A stretch of DNA of 64,000 bases from Telluribacter roseus (GCF_017355915.2 NZ_JAFEUV020000018.1:1-64000); one strand, 5' to 3'; shown: positions 18,747 to 28,444, counted from the stretch's first letter. Translations and numbers: made by a program. Notes: generated by a model not told the origin, from the letters alone.

Positions 18747-19634
18747 TTAGTTACCAGCCTGTGGAGTGTACAGGTTGAAGAACTGATCCAGTTTAGGAGT
18801 GATGATGATCTCGGTACGACGGTTCTGGCTACGATTTTCTTTGCTTTCGTTACCAGCCTTAGGCAGGTGCTCACCACGACCACCGGCAATCATACGAGAA
18901 GGTGCAACACCATATTTCTCCTGAAGAGTACGTACCACCGAAGTAGCACGCTTCACGCTAAGATCCCAGTTATCAACCAGGTTGTCGTTGCGGTACGGTA
19001 CGTTGTCCGTATGACCTTCAACCAGGATTTCGATCTCTTTGTAGTCGTTCAGGATCTTGGCTACTTTGCTCAGTACGCTTTCAGCTCTTGACGTGATCAT
19101 GTAGCTACCTGAGTGGAACAGCATCTTGTCAGACAGTGACACGTATACAACACCCTTCTTCACTTCGATCTGTACATCCTCGTCGCTTACGTCCTGCAGT
19201 GAGCGCTTCAGGTTCATCACCAGAGCCATGTTCAGGGAGTCTTTACGCTGGATGCTCGAGTTCAGGTTCTGGATGTACTTACCCTGCTGGTTCATAGTCT
19301 CCATGGACTTACGGATACTCTCAGCACCTTCTTTTGTAACGATCGAAAGGTCAGCCATACGATCCAGAAGCTGGTTGTTGTTCTTTTTCAGGAACTCCAT
19401 CTGATCTTCCAGTTCTTTTACGCGGGCAGTGCGGCTTGCCAGTTCGTCTTCTCTGGTTTTAAGTCTTTGATTCAGGCCAGCCGAACGAGTATCACAGTCG
19501 TTCAGGTCAGCACGCGCCTTGTCAAGTTGTAGTTGGATTTCGTTGGCTTTTGTTTCCATAGCAAGCATCTTCTTCTTACTTGCACAAGAGCCGAGGGTTA
19601 GGACCACTGCAATTGCAATAATTAATTTTTGCAT
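18747..19634 (-). CDS. OmpA-family peptidoglycan-binding lipoprotein
   Basis: 295 residues. Lipobox LGSC (Cys17) follows the signal. Residues about 25-140 are a long coiled coil (heptads of Lys/Glu/Leu). Residues about 150-285 are an OmpA/MotB C-terminal domain with EILVEGHTDNVPY, the NWDLSVKRATSVV helix and GRGEHLPKAGNESKENRSQNRR, which binds meso-diaminopimelate in peptidoglycan. It should tether the outer membrane to the wall. Codon use is more AT-ending than in neighbours, as expected for an abundant protein. Monocistronic with a strong terminator. An inverted repeat and TAnnTTTG element sit in the upstream region. Confidence 0.9.
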   Translation of the reverse strand: MQKLIIAIAVVLTLGSCASKKKMLAMETKANEIQLQLDKARADLNDCDTRSAGLNQRLKTREDELASRTARVKELEDQMEFLKKNNNQLLDRMADLSIVTKEGAESIRKSMETMNQQGKYIQNLNSSIQRKDSLNMALVMNLKRSLQDVSDEDVQIEVKKGVVYVSLSDKMLFHSGSYMITSRAESVLSKVAKILNDYKEIEILVEGHTDNVPYRNDNLVDNWDLSVKRATSVVRTLQEKYGVAPSRMIAGGRGEHLPKAGNESKENRSQNRRTEIIITPKLDQFFNLYTPQAGN

Positions 19635-19757
19635 GGGATCAGGAGGTTTTATAAATAGTTATTAGATTGAAAAAATTGGTTTTCTACAAAAAAGCAACAG
19701 GTTGTTAAATAATCTGCTTCTACTATTTACCAGTATTCTGATAACGTTTTCGCAATA

Positions 19758-19765
19758 CAAATTTA
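19758..19765 (-). promoter_or_regulatory. Candidate -7 promoter element of OmpA-type gene
   Basis: TAAATTTG on the minus strand fits TAnnTTTG. It lies about 125 bases before the start codon. No clear -33 TTG is present at the expected distance, so support is partial. Confidence 0.35.
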
Positions 19766-19783
19766 ATGCACCTTCCTAAAAAA

Positions 19784-19798
19784 AGAAGTATTACTTCT
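19784..19798. promoter_or_regulatory. Palindromic candidate operator
   Basis: AGAAGTA-T-TACTTCT is a perfect inverted repeat with a 1-base centre, 19 bases upstream of the candidate -7 element of the OmpA-type gene, where an activator or repressor could overlap the -33 region. Chance occurrence in AT-rich DNA cannot be excluded. Confidence 0.35.
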
Positions 19799-20070
19799 GT
19801 AACTACCCTAATATTCTTCTGATATTACATTAAAAAATTCCTAATTTTCAACTTGTAACTCTTCAATAAAGTTCACTCCTTCTACATAAACTACTATTGA
19901 TTATCAACCCATTACCTTATTTCCAGTTGCTCTTTGGGCTCAATAAGTCTCTGTGTTTTAGACAGTAAAGGCTCTGAACACAGGATCAATTTCTAATTTT
20001 TTTATAATAACATTTTAAAAACAAAGACTTAAAAGGACGGTAACCCTACCTCTTCTTGTAAAAATAACAA

Positions 20071-20100
20071 AAAAAGGCTCTCCATAAGGAGAGCCTTCTG
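20071..20100 (-). terminator. Terminator of GLPGLI gene
   Basis: GGCTCTCC (20076-20083) pairs with GGAGAGCC (20088-20095) over an ATAA loop. The minus strand continues with TTTTTTTGTT. It ends the transcript of the GLPGLI/outer-membrane barrel pair. Confidence 0.85.
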
Positions 20101-20132
20101 AAGTACTTATTGTACCAGGGCATTCAGGTTGG

Positions 20133-20879
20133 TCAGTAGCGGATGGCCCAGTAGGGATTGCGGTGCGATTTGATACTGTCGCGGATATGGGTGGATATTA
20201 TCTTGTCGTAATCGGCATCCGTAATCTTCCGTCCTTTCAGTTTTTTGGGCAGCTTCAGCTCTTCGACTACCGGCTTCATCTCGATGTTGGTAGCGGTAAT
20301 GACCACATCGCCGTCATTGAGGCTGAGTTCCATGATCAGCCCCGGCAGTCCGAAGTAGCGCTCCGGTCCGGCCTGCACGGGTATGTCGTCCGCAAACCAG
20401 GCGGTAATCTTCTGGTTCCGGATGGTATCTTCGGTAACAGCCATCATGCACACGTGACCCTGTATGTCCTTGATCTGGTTCATGATCTTCCAGCGGGGCA
20501 TGTTCAGCGAGTCCTCCAGCAAGTAAGTCCTGCCGAGCATTTCGATGATCTCCGTTTTCCTTTCCTTATCAAAGTCGCGGTAGATCTCGTACTCATCCTG
20601 CCGCCAGGAGTAGTTGCCATCCTCGGTCTGCCCCTGGGTATTAAAGTAGGTATACTTGCTCTGGGTGGGGCTGAAGTACAGTTTCATCTTGGTCTTCCAC
20701 TCGTCGTCATTGCCCCAGGTCATTTTGACCCGGTCTTTTTCTTCCTGACTCAGAAAAGTCAGGCGCGAGATAATTTTGGTCCAGTACTGTACCCGCTCGT
20801 AGGTAACGACTCCTTCCATCTTCTGCGCCCATGACGGCGTAGTAAGCAGTACCAGTAGTAGTATCTTTATGTATTTCAT
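20133..20879 (-). CDS. GLPGLI-family exported protein
   Basis: 248 residues with a Sec signal ending PSWAQ. The family-defining motif is present as ERYFGLPGLIMELS in the C-terminal half, with the usual preceding ITAWFADDIPVQAGP. Members of this Bacteroidota family are periplasmic or surface proteins of unknown function, almost always encoded next to a large CarboxypepD_reg outer-membrane barrel, as here (the upstream gene at 21008). They presumably act together at the outer membrane. It ends at the terminator at 20071-20100. Confidence 0.88.
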   Translation of the reverse strand: MKYIKILLLVLLTTPSWAQKMEGVVTYERVQYWTKIISRLTFLSQEEKDRVKMTWGNDDEWKTKMKLYFSPTQSKYTYFNTQGQTEDGNYSWRQDEYEIYRDFDKERKTEIIEMLGRTYLLEDSLNMPRWKIMNQIKDIQGHVCMMAVTEDTIRNQKITAWFADDIPVQAGPERYFGLPGLIMELSLNDGDVVITATNIEMKPVVEELKLPKKLKGRKITDADYDKIISTHIRDSIKSHRNPYWAIRY

Positions 20880-21010
20880 TGGTATTAGGTTTTAGCGTTT
20901 TAGGTATTAGCTGTTAGCTTTAAGCTGTTAGTACTAATAAAGTGAGTCAAGAGCGAGTACAGATTGAGATCGTATTTTCTCTCATTCACTCATTCGCTCA
21001 TTCACCATCA
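20880..21010 (-). repeat. Two back-to-back degenerate repeats in operon spacer
   Basis: Minus-strand reading: the TGA stop of the barrel gene leads directly into units TGGTGAA, TGAGCGAA, TGAGTGAA, TGAGAG. After about 40 unique bases comes a second series, AACAGCT, TAAAGCT, AACAGCT, AATACCT, AAAACGCT, AAAACCT, AATACC, which ends just before the ATG of the GLPGLI gene. Unit sequences differ but unit length (7-8) is constant. Confidence 0.65.
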
Positions 21011-23842
21011 AAAGAAACCTCTCCGGCGTACGCTACCGGTCACTCCGCGCATGTTGTAGGTAAAGCTCAGCATAAAATACCGCGCGAGCGTCTGTACCTG
21101 CTCAGTAGTGACGAAGTTCTGGCTTGCAAACTGTGAGATGCCCCGGTTCTGGTTGAATACGTCATAGGCCGTAAAGCGCACCTCGCCCTTCTTGTTTTTC
21201 AGGACGACTTTGTACACCGACAGGTTCAGGATAGGCTGCCGCTGGTTAAACCCAAACCGCTCGTTAACAAAAGTACGGTAGCTGAAGCGTCCGTTGAAGA
21301 ACAGGTCGGCGGGTAGCTTTACGTTCATTTCGGCATTATAGGTGGCGTTCACGATCCTCTGATTCTGGCCTGAGTTGATCGAGTAGCGGGTATTGCTCAG
21401 GTTCCAGTTGGCCGAGGGATAGAACGTAAACCGGTCACTGGGCGTCAGGTCCATACGTAAACCAAAGTTGTAGCTGTTGGTATTGGTCTCGTTCAGGACG
21501 TTGTTGATGTAGGTCAGGTTTTTGGATAGATTGGCCCCTCCGTTCATGTTCAGGGTGGCTTTAGTCTTCTTCAGCGGGAAGCCAAATCCCATGTACGATC
21601 CCATCCAATTACCGCCGGAGATATTGATAGGCCGGGTACGGGTGATGAAGTTCTCGTCTACCTGCTGCGTATACACGATCTGATTGACATAGTAGTTGTA
21701 GTTCAGGCCCACGTACAGCTGGGTAAAGCTACCGGGATTGAAGTAGTTGAATCCGGCGTTGAGGTTGTGGCTGGACTGCGGCAGCAGGTCTGGGTTACCC
21801 TCCCGGATGAAGAGCGGATTGCTGTTGTCCACGATGGGCTGCAGGTCCCGGATGTTGGGTTCGTTGACGTTCATGTTGTAGCCGCCGTACAGGAAGCGGT
21901 TGTTCTTCAGGTCGTAGTTGAGCGAAACGCTCGGTGCCCAGGTAAAGTACTTGCGGTCTACCCGGCCAAACTGGGCAGCCGACTGATCGCTGGCAAACTT
22001 ACCCTTCAGGTCAAACTGAATGGCCGCTATCCCCGCCGTCAGGTTCAGTCCGTTGAACGAATACCGCACGCTGCTTCCCAGGCGGTTGTAGATAAACTCG
22101 TTGGTGTAGTAGCGGCTGAGCTGCTCGTTCCGGAACTCATTCTCCGATCGACGGTCGTACACGTCACGGTCTACCTCATCGTTACGCAATGAGAAGTTAT
22201 AGAACGACTCCCAAAAGAACTTCTTGGCAAACGGCTCCACGTACAGGAGGCTTCCCTTAAATTGGGTACGTAGGCTGCGGGTCTGGTTGTACTGGTTGAT
22301 GTTTATCACCTGCGTGGAGTCCTGCGTGGTCCCTTGCAGAAACTCGTTGATTGAGCGCTGCTCAGCATTGCCATCCGAGTTGTTGATGTTGTAGCCGACG
22401 CTGGCCGCGAAGTTGCGCCCCTTCTTCCGGAACTTGTGACGATAGATGGCCGTATTACCCATCGAGAAGGAGTTGAACCGGTTGAAGTTGTTGATGGTGG
22501 TCTGGTTGGTGAGGGTGTTGCCTCCGCGGAAAAACTGCTGAAAACTGCTGAACGCGTTATTGCCCTGCCCCAGGCGCGAGTTACTGATTAGTACCAGGGT
22601 ATTCAGCGAGTCCAGGTTCTTCTCGAAGCGCAGACTACCGCGGTGGTTGCCGTTGAAGTTGAGACGAAGGTTGTCGTCCTGGCTCAGGAAAGAAGTATTG
22701 TTGAGGAAGTTTTCGCGGCTCGAGAAGGCATCCAGCGTCTGGTCGGTCTGGTTGTAGAAGTAGCTGCTGCTAAACTTGGTTTTCTTGGTGTCGTAGTTGT
22801 AGTTGGCGCCCCCGGCGTAGTTCTTGGTAAAGCCCCGGTCCTGCCCCCCGCGTCCGGCCTGGATGGTCAGGCTTTCTTCGTCCCCATCACCGCCACTGAT
22901 AAAACGTACCCCTCCCCCGCTGTTGAAGCCAAAGTCGCCGTCGTCGCCCCAGTTGAACGACTGGCTCCCCCGGAAGTCCTGGTAGTCATCCCACGACATG
23001 CCGCTCTGGTTGGTGTTGTTGCCCAGGCCAAAGAAGGCGAGCTGCTGCTTATCATTGAAGCGGTTGTAGCTAACTTTTCCTTCCATGCGGGAGTCAGTAC
23101 CCACCCCGACGGTAGCCTTGCCGAAGCCGCCCTTCTTGTGGCTGTCCTTCAGCTCGAGGTTCACGGTCTTTTCCTGCTTCCCGTCATCGACGCCCGTAAT
23201 ACGGGACTGCTCGGTCTTGCCGTTGAATACCTGTACTTTGGAGATGGCTTCGGCGGGTAGGTTTTTGGTAGCCATCTTGGGATCGTCCCCGAAGAAACGC
23301 TTACCATCTACCGTCACGCGTTTGACCTCCTGTCCCTGCGCCCGGATGGTACCATCCTGCTCGATCTGCATCCCCGGCAGGCGCCGCAGCAGGTCCTCGA
23401 CCGAGGAGCCGGGAGGTACCTTGAAGGAAGCGGCATTGTACTCGACCGTATCGCCCCGTATACTGAGCGGTGCCCGGGCCGTCTTGACTACTACTTCGAA
23501 CAGGTCCTGATTCAGGATTTTCATCTGGATGGTACCTATGTCGGTAACGGGCCCTTCGGCGGGCTCCACATCCTGCTGATGGGGCAGGTACCCCACGTAG
23601 TTGACCTTGAGCAGGTACTTGCCGCGCTTTAGGTTTTTGAATTCAAGAATACCGTCGTCGTTGGTACGTCCGTAGTTGACCAGGGAAGAGTCCTGGGGTA
23701 ACAGCAGCATGACGGTGGCAAAGGGAAGCTTCACTCCGGCTGAATCAACTACAGTACCCTTTATACTGAAGCGCCCGGTGTTTTGAGCAAAAGTGATCCC
23801 GCTTATGATACATAAGCATAGGACAAGGAGATGTTTTTTCAA
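21008..23842 (-). CDS. CarboxypepD_reg outer-membrane beta-barrel protein
   Basis: 944 residues with a Sec signal (ending ITFAQ). Residues about 25-110 are a carboxypeptidase-regulatory-like beta-sandwich (FSIKGTVVDSAGVKLPFATV, YVGYLPHQQDV). A plug-like region follows (SVEDLLRRLPGMQIEQDGTI, VKRVTVDGKRFFGDDP), then a long C-terminal barrel rich in alternating aromatic strands ending in Phe. This is the TonB-receptor-like family that pairs with GLPGLI proteins. It differs from classic SusC by lacking a SusD neighbour. Likely an outer-membrane translocation or assembly component; cargo unknown. It heads a two-gene unit. Confidence 0.88.
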   Translation of the reverse strand: MKKHLLVLCLCIISGITFAQNTGRFSIKGTVVDSAGVKLPFATVMLLLPQDSSLVNYGRTNDDGILEFKNLKRGKYLLKVNYVGYLPHQQDVEPAEGPVTDIGTIQMKILNQDLFEVVVKTARAPLSIRGDTVEYNAASFKVPPGSSVEDLLRRLPGMQIEQDGTIRAQGQEVKRVTVDGKRFFGDDPKMATKNLPAEAISKVQVFNGKTEQSRITGVDDGKQEKTVNLELKDSHKKGGFGKATVGVGTDSRMEGKVSYNRFNDKQQLAFFGLGNNTNQSGMSWDDYQDFRGSQSFNWGDDGDFGFNSGGGVRFISGGDGDEESLTIQAGRGGQDRGFTKNYAGGANYNYDTKKTKFSSSYFYNQTDQTLDAFSSRENFLNNTSFLSQDDNLRLNFNGNHRGSLRFEKNLDSLNTLVLISNSRLGQGNNAFSSFQQFFRGGNTLTNQTTINNFNRFNSFSMGNTAIYRHKFRKKGRNFAASVGYNINNSDGNAEQRSINEFLQGTTQDSTQVININQYNQTRSLRTQFKGSLLYVEPFAKKFFWESFYNFSLRNDEVDRDVYDRRSENEFRNEQLSRYYTNEFIYNRLGSSVRYSFNGLNLTAGIAAIQFDLKGKFASDQSAAQFGRVDRKYFTWAPSVSLNYDLKNNRFLYGGYNMNVNEPNIRDLQPIVDNSNPLFIREGNPDLLPQSSHNLNAGFNYFNPGSFTQLYVGLNYNYYVNQIVYTQQVDENFITRTRPINISGGNWMGSYMGFGFPLKKTKATLNMNGGANLSKNLTYINNVLNETNTNSYNFGLRMDLTPSDRFTFYPSANWNLSNTRYSINSGQNQRIVNATYNAEMNVKLPADLFFNGRFSYRTFVNERFGFNQRQPILNLSVYKVVLKNKKGEVRFTAYDVFNQNRGISQFASQNFVTTEQVQTLARYFMLSFTYNMRGVTGSVRRRGFF

Positions 23843-24093
23843 AAGTGGATGGTTTAGAGCGGTGTATAATGGCTAAAAGTCGACTTTAAATTACATACTG
23901 TTGCAGTACAGGATGTTAATTTTTCTTAAATTTAACTATAATTTTAGTTAACGGTCAAGCAGAAGCCAAAAAATATTTAATTTTCTTTTATATAAAAGAA
24001 TAATAATTGTAGTTTAGAGGAGCAAGTTCTATATATATGTAGCTACACCAGCCGAGGCCAACCATAGGTACCTACGCAAACTTTTCTATATCC

Positions 24094-24756
24094 ATGCACA
24101 CGCTACTTCTAACACTACTTCTGCTATTCATAGAAACAGACCCGCTGGACCGGCCGTACAGCGAACAGACGGTAACGGCTGACCTGCAGGCCATCCTACT
24201 TACCGACTCGCCCGACTCTGCTGCCTACAAGGGCATCACGCAGTACCTGCTGCTGATGTCGTTTACGGAGGAGAAGCTGGAAGGAAAAACGTACCGGCAG
24301 ATTCTGGACCTGTACCAATTGTGGGATGTACAGGACAAAGCCCGGCGAACCAGGGAGGAGGTACAGGCCGCGCTGGAAGCGGAGGCCGAGCAAAAGCGGA
24401 GCGAAGAACTGGCGAAAGTAGTGGATGTACACCTACGGGAAATTACAACTCAGTACACCGACTCTACCGTACAGTTTCGCTACTCGATCAGTATCAGCAA
24501 TACATCAGATCGGAAGGTAAAATCCCTGAGCGGGTTTCTGTACTATCAGACCGCTACTGGAGGTAGTCTACTATCCGTAGACTTAACGTTCCAAGAGCCA
24601 CTCCTGCCCCGGTCTACCCGCAGGGAAACCATCACCACTACCTACGCCTATAATCCCAATGCAGACTACACTCCCGGTTGGACAGAATCAGGCAAGGCGA
24701 AGGTAGTGTGGAAGCCGGAAGAAGTAAAGTTCGAAGTAGGTCCTGCCGGCAGATAA
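24094..24756 (+). CDS. Exported hypothetical protein with coiled coil
   Basis: 220 residues. A short hydrophobic N-terminus (about 12 residues) may be a signal or weak anchor. Residues 75-105 form a charged helix (KARRTREEVQAALEAEAEQKR). The C-terminal half (YTDSTVQFRYSISISNTSDR onward) reads as an immunoglobulin-like beta domain of the type that measures 'conserved interactions between extracellular strands'. No named family recognised. It is 53 bases upstream of another orphan exported gene; both are plus strand. Confidence 0.6.
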   Translation: MHTLLLTLLLLFIETDPLDRPYSEQTVTADLQAILLTDSPDSAAYKGITQYLLLMSFTEEKLEGKTYRQILDLYQLWDVQDKARRTREEVQAALEAEAEQKRSEELAKVVDVHLREITTQYTDSTVQFRYSISISNTSDRKVKSLSGFLYYQTATGGSLLSVDLTFQEPLLPRSTRRETITTTYAYNPNADYTPGWTESGKAKVVWKPEEVKFEVGPAGR

Positions 24757-24809
24757 GCAGTAAATCGTAAGGTATTTTCCTGACTTTTTCTCAACAAACA
24801 CTCGCACCT

Positions 24810-25547
24810 ATGAAAAAATCATTAGCCTTGCTTATCGGATGTACCATCGTGATCTGCCTCACATATATACAAAGTACCTACGCAAATCAGACACTACTAA
24901 CCGATACCCTATCCAATGAAGAAATTGATTTAAGGGGTTTGTTTCTGACAATACAATTTGAATATGACAAGGAAAGTGAAGTAAGATCAGATTCTCTGAT
25001 GCAAGACCAGATCAACTTTCTGAAAAGCGTAGGATTGCCAACCAGTGGTATAGAAGACATTCAGGGTAGATATGACCAGAACTTGACCTCGCTGGATAAG
25101 GAATATGCTGCAAACCTGAAAAAAATCAAGGGCGAATCATATAGAAAGATATACAGACAGGTAGCGTCGCAGGTACTTATTAAGCATATTTGTTTATCGC
25201 CAGCTATGTATTCATCAAAGCAGGAGAGAGACCGAAAATTAGTTTACTACCTTAGCGAAATGAAAGAAGCGGGAGGCTTAAATATTGAATTGATCTGCGC
25301 TTCTTTTACACTGCTTCAGGAAAGCAAAGAGAAAGGGAAAGTCTGCGAATCCCTTCACTCTTTTATACCTTACTGTCAATGGATAGTCAGCAATCAGGAG
25401 GGGGATATCAAACATCTACAACAAAATCTCGAAAAAGATCCCAATCCGGTTGAACAGTTCATTTTTGATGATATATCCAAAAGGATTTTAAAGAATAAAA
25501 AATACATTCATTACCTGACCAACCTCCAGAACAATACCTGTAAATAG
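24810..25547 (+). CDS. Exported hypothetical protein, AT-rich gene
   Basis: 245 residues with a Sec signal (MKKSLALLIGCTIVICLTY). The mature part is helical and Lys/Glu-rich with scattered Cys (four in the C-terminal half), no recognisable domain. Base composition is visibly more AT-rich than neighbours and it contains almost none of the GGTACC motifs common elsewhere, which hints at recent acquisition or relaxed selection. Likely follows the gene at 24094-24756 in one transcript. Confidence 0.6.
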   Translation: MKKSLALLIGCTIVICLTYIQSTYANQTLLTDTLSNEEIDLRGLFLTIQFEYDKESEVRSDSLMQDQINFLKSVGLPTSGIEDIQGRYDQNLTSLDKEYAANLKKIKGESYRKIYRQVASQVLIKHICLSPAMYSSKQERDRKLVYYLSEMKEAGGLNIELICASFTLLQESKEKGKVCESLHSFIPYCQWIVSNQEGDIKHLQQNLEKDPNPVEQFIFDDISKRILKNKKYIHYLTNLQNNTCK

Positions 25548-25714
25548 GAATGGGAATGACGGCCGCTACCCAATGACCTTGAAGAGAAGCCCTTAAATGC
25601 ACAGTGGAGCGAGTCGTTAACATTTTTTAACGTGCTGATTATTAGCTTCTGCTTCTTTAAAATGGATCTTTGCAGGGTACATCGTGAATACCAGCCCTAA
25701 CCTGTCTCCATTGT

Positions 25715-28384
25715 ATGAAGCGACTCACTCTTTACCTCATCTTGTTGATCGTACGAGTAGGAGCCGCTCAGGAACAGGTGTCCCTTTCGGGTAGAGTAGT
25801 CAGCAGATCGAGTGGAGAAGCCCTACCTTATGCTACCATTCGCCTAGATGGGACCAGTATCGGCACCACCTCCAATCAGTCCGGTGAATTTGTATTCAGT
25901 ATTCCCACCACCTACTCGGGTCGGGTGGTAAGTGTATCGTATCTGGGTTATCAATCTGTTAGAATCAATCCGGATACCATTGATCAAAAGCGCCTGCACA
26001 TTGCCCTTGATCCCGTAGCGGTGGATTTAGGCGAAGTCACGGTTCGTCCCATTGATCCGTGGGCCCTTGTTGAGCAAAGTATTAAAAAACTCCCTCACAA
26101 CTACTCGTCAAGCCCCTATGTAGCCGAAGGCTTCCAGAGGGAATACGTTACATCTAACCAGAAAGTAATCCAATTGCTTGAGGTTGCCTTCCGGAGCAAA
26201 GGCTCGGCGGCATCCCAAACGACCCAGGTACTTGACGCCCGCTACCTGGAAGCTAAACGAGAAAAGGCGCCACTCTGGAATCCCTCCCGCGGTGGCTTTT
26301 ATACCTTCGGCTGGACCTCCGTATCAGGCATTGAGGTACCAGGTCAGGGGAGTTTTCTGGGTATCACGTTAAAGAAAAGTAGCGACTTAAGGAGGTACTA
26401 TGAGTTTACGTACAGAAACACAATCAGCCAGGATGGCAGGGAGGTGTACGTACTTGATTTTGATCAAAAGAAGCAGATTCGCAAAGCCTTGCTGAAAGGT
26501 ACCTTGTATATTGATGTAGAATCGGGGGCTATTGTCAGAATGGAGCATGAGCTCAGCCCGCGAGGGGTACGATTCCTTAAACCGCATCAAACCTGGGGAG
26601 AGCTAACGATCAGCAAACCTCCTAAACGAATTACGGTTCAGCAGGATCGCTGGGTTACGACCTACAGGCAATACGGTCAGAAATGGTACCTCAATAGTGT
26701 AGTAATCGATACTGATTTTACGGCGGCACTGGTCATTCTGGGTATGGTACAGGCGCAGCAAAGTTCTTTACGGCTCCACTCCGAACGTATAGTTACCGCT
26801 ATTGACACACTAAGTACTACGCAGGAAACGCTGGCCGCCAGTATGGCGGACGTGGGCAGTATACCAACGCTACAGAACTTCATCAAAAAGCAATACGAAC
26901 GTTACGATGAACCAGGTACCGAGAACTGGACGAGAAGTAATATTATTCCATCAGACACTGCTACAGCTCACCTTGCTGAGCAGCTAAGCCTGAATAATCA
27001 GCAATGGGAACAGGAGCTTCGACTGAGAGCCAATAAAAACGGAATGAACAGTGGCCCTTTCACTACCCAGCAACTCACCAGTGATATAGACTATCTACAG
27101 GAAAGTCTGGTAAAACTGCATCCCGGATTGACCTGGTATACGGATAAAGCCAGCCTTGACTCATCATTCAGCTCCGTGCGAAGCAAGCTAGCAGGGGTAA
27201 CCTCCGAAAGCGACTTTTTTCAATTGCTGAGTCCTATCATCGAACAGCTCCACTGTGGTCATACCGAATTACTCCCTTCGTCGACAGCTGCGGAAAATAA
27301 AGCTTCATCTGCCAACATATATCCGTTGGACCTGTGGTTCAGTGGTGACAGCGCTATGGTTAGTAGTGAGTACGAAGGGATTCCCGCAGGATCACAAGTT
27401 ATGTCCATCAATAATCTGGATGTTGCGGAGGTAATCCGCCGCATTACCTCCTCCATACCTTCCGATGGATTTAATCAGACCTATAAGTGGTTTCGTCTGC
27501 AAACTGAATTTCCGGTTCTGTATGAACGCTATATTCAAAGGACGGACCAATTTGAAGTAAGAATAAAAGAGGGCAGTGGACAAATCAGGACCCTGCGCCT
27601 GGACGGGAAGCCCCGCGGGAACGAAGTCCATCCCGCAGAACTGGCGACCGCACAGATCATTGACTCACTTCAAACACTGGTGCTCAGAATACCTTCCTTC
27701 TCAACCCAACAGGATTTTCCGGCCTTTTTAAAAGAAACATTTCGAGTGATTGCGTCAAAAGGTATTAAAAACCTGGTGATAGACCTGAGAAACAACCAGG
27801 GAGGTAGTGATGAGTATGGTGCCTTGCTTTTTGCTTATCTGACAGGTGAGCCATTCAGGTATTATGATCGTATTTCGGTCGCTACTGAAGATAGTTCCCT
27901 GCTCAACCGATTGTCAGTGAGTGACCTGCCCCTACTGAAGGTACTTCCGCGCTATACATCCCACATTCAGCAATCGGATGGAGTACTAACCTATTCGGAT
28001 CATGCCAATCTGGCCATTCAACAGTCTCAGCCCCATGCATTCAGGGGGAAGGTATATATACTGATCAATGGTGGGACTTTTTCGACGGCGGCCGAATTCA
28101 CTGCCATTGCCCGTAGTAACAAAAGGGCGGTTTTTATAGGTCAGGAAACAGGGGGAGGCTACTATGGCAACAGCAGCCTGGCTACCCCTCTACTCACACT
28201 CCCCAATTCAAAAATTAGGCTAGCCGTTCCATTGGCAAAGTACGAGTTGGCAGTTTCACACGATGTACCCGTTGGCCATGGCACCATACCCGACTATACA
28301 ACTACTTACAGTTCGGAAGACATTGTATCAAACCGGGATAGAGACATGGAAGTATGTCTGGAACTGATCAGAAAGTCCAACTAG
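25715..28384 (+). CDS. CarboxypepD_reg / S41 protease fusion
   Basis: 889 residues with a Sec signal (ending VGAAQ). Residues about 22-105 are a carboxypeptidase-regulatory-like domain (VSLSGRVVSRSSGEALPYATI, VSYLGYQSVRI). Residues about 115-400 resemble the long beta-rich segment that usually follows it in Bacteroidota (AEGFQREY, LYIDVESGAIVRMEHE). From about 440 a C-terminal S41 (tail-specific/CtpA-like) protease domain: LVIDLRNNQGGSDEYG, nucleophile Ser790 in GGTFSTAAEF and Glu811 in GQETGGG. S41 enzymes are usually stand-alone or PDZ-linked; fusion to this N-terminal pair is unusual. Probably a periplasmic or surface-anchored peptidase or scaffold. Confidence 0.8.
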   Translation: MKRLTLYLILLIVRVGAAQEQVSLSGRVVSRSSGEALPYATIRLDGTSIGTTSNQSGEFVFSIPTTYSGRVVSVSYLGYQSVRINPDTIDQKRLHIALDPVAVDLGEVTVRPIDPWALVEQSIKKLPHNYSSSPYVAEGFQREYVTSNQKVIQLLEVAFRSKGSAASQTTQVLDARYLEAKREKAPLWNPSRGGFYTFGWTSVSGIEVPGQGSFLGITLKKSSDLRRYYEFTYRNTISQDGREVYVLDFDQKKQIRKALLKGTLYIDVESGAIVRMEHELSPRGVRFLKPHQTWGELTISKPPKRITVQQDRWVTTYRQYGQKWYLNSVVIDTDFTAALVILGMVQAQQSSLRLHSERIVTAIDTLSTTQETLAASMADVGSIPTLQNFIKKQYERYDEPGTENWTRSNIIPSDTATAHLAEQLSLNNQQWEQELRLRANKNGMNSGPFTTQQLTSDIDYLQESLVKLHPGLTWYTDKASLDSSFSSVRSKLAGVTSESDFFQLLSPIIEQLHCGHTELLPSSTAAENKASSANIYPLDLWFSGDSAMVSSEYEGIPAGSQVMSINNLDVAEVIRRITSSIPSDGFNQTYKWFRLQTEFPVLYERYIQRTDQFEVRIKEGSGQIRTLRLDGKPRGNEVHPAELATAQIIDSLQTLVLRIPSFSTQQDFPAFLKETFRVIASKGIKNLVIDLRNNQGGSDEYGALLFAYLTGEPFRYYDRISVATEDSSLLNRLSVSDLPLLKVLPRYTSHIQQSDGVLTYSDHANLAIQQSQPHAFRGKVYILINGGTFSTAAEFTAIARSNKRAVFIGQETGGGYYGNSSLATPLLTLPNSKIRLAVPLAKYELAVSHDVPVGHGTIPDYTTTYSSEDIVSNRDRDMEVCLELIRKSN

Positions 28385-28444
28385 TGAAGTAGCCTCCCGG
28401 GATTAGCTCAGCCTATGCAGGCTTTACAAGTACATTACGGCTAC

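Larger units (their letters stand above)
19635..20070. other. AT-rich upstream region of OmpA-type gene
   Basis: About 435 bases with no coding potential, strongly AT-rich. It contains the candidate promoter (19758-19765) and a palindrome (19784-19798). The rest, about 19810-20065, shows no recognisable gene, RNA or repeat. Part may be a long leader. Confidence 0.5.
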
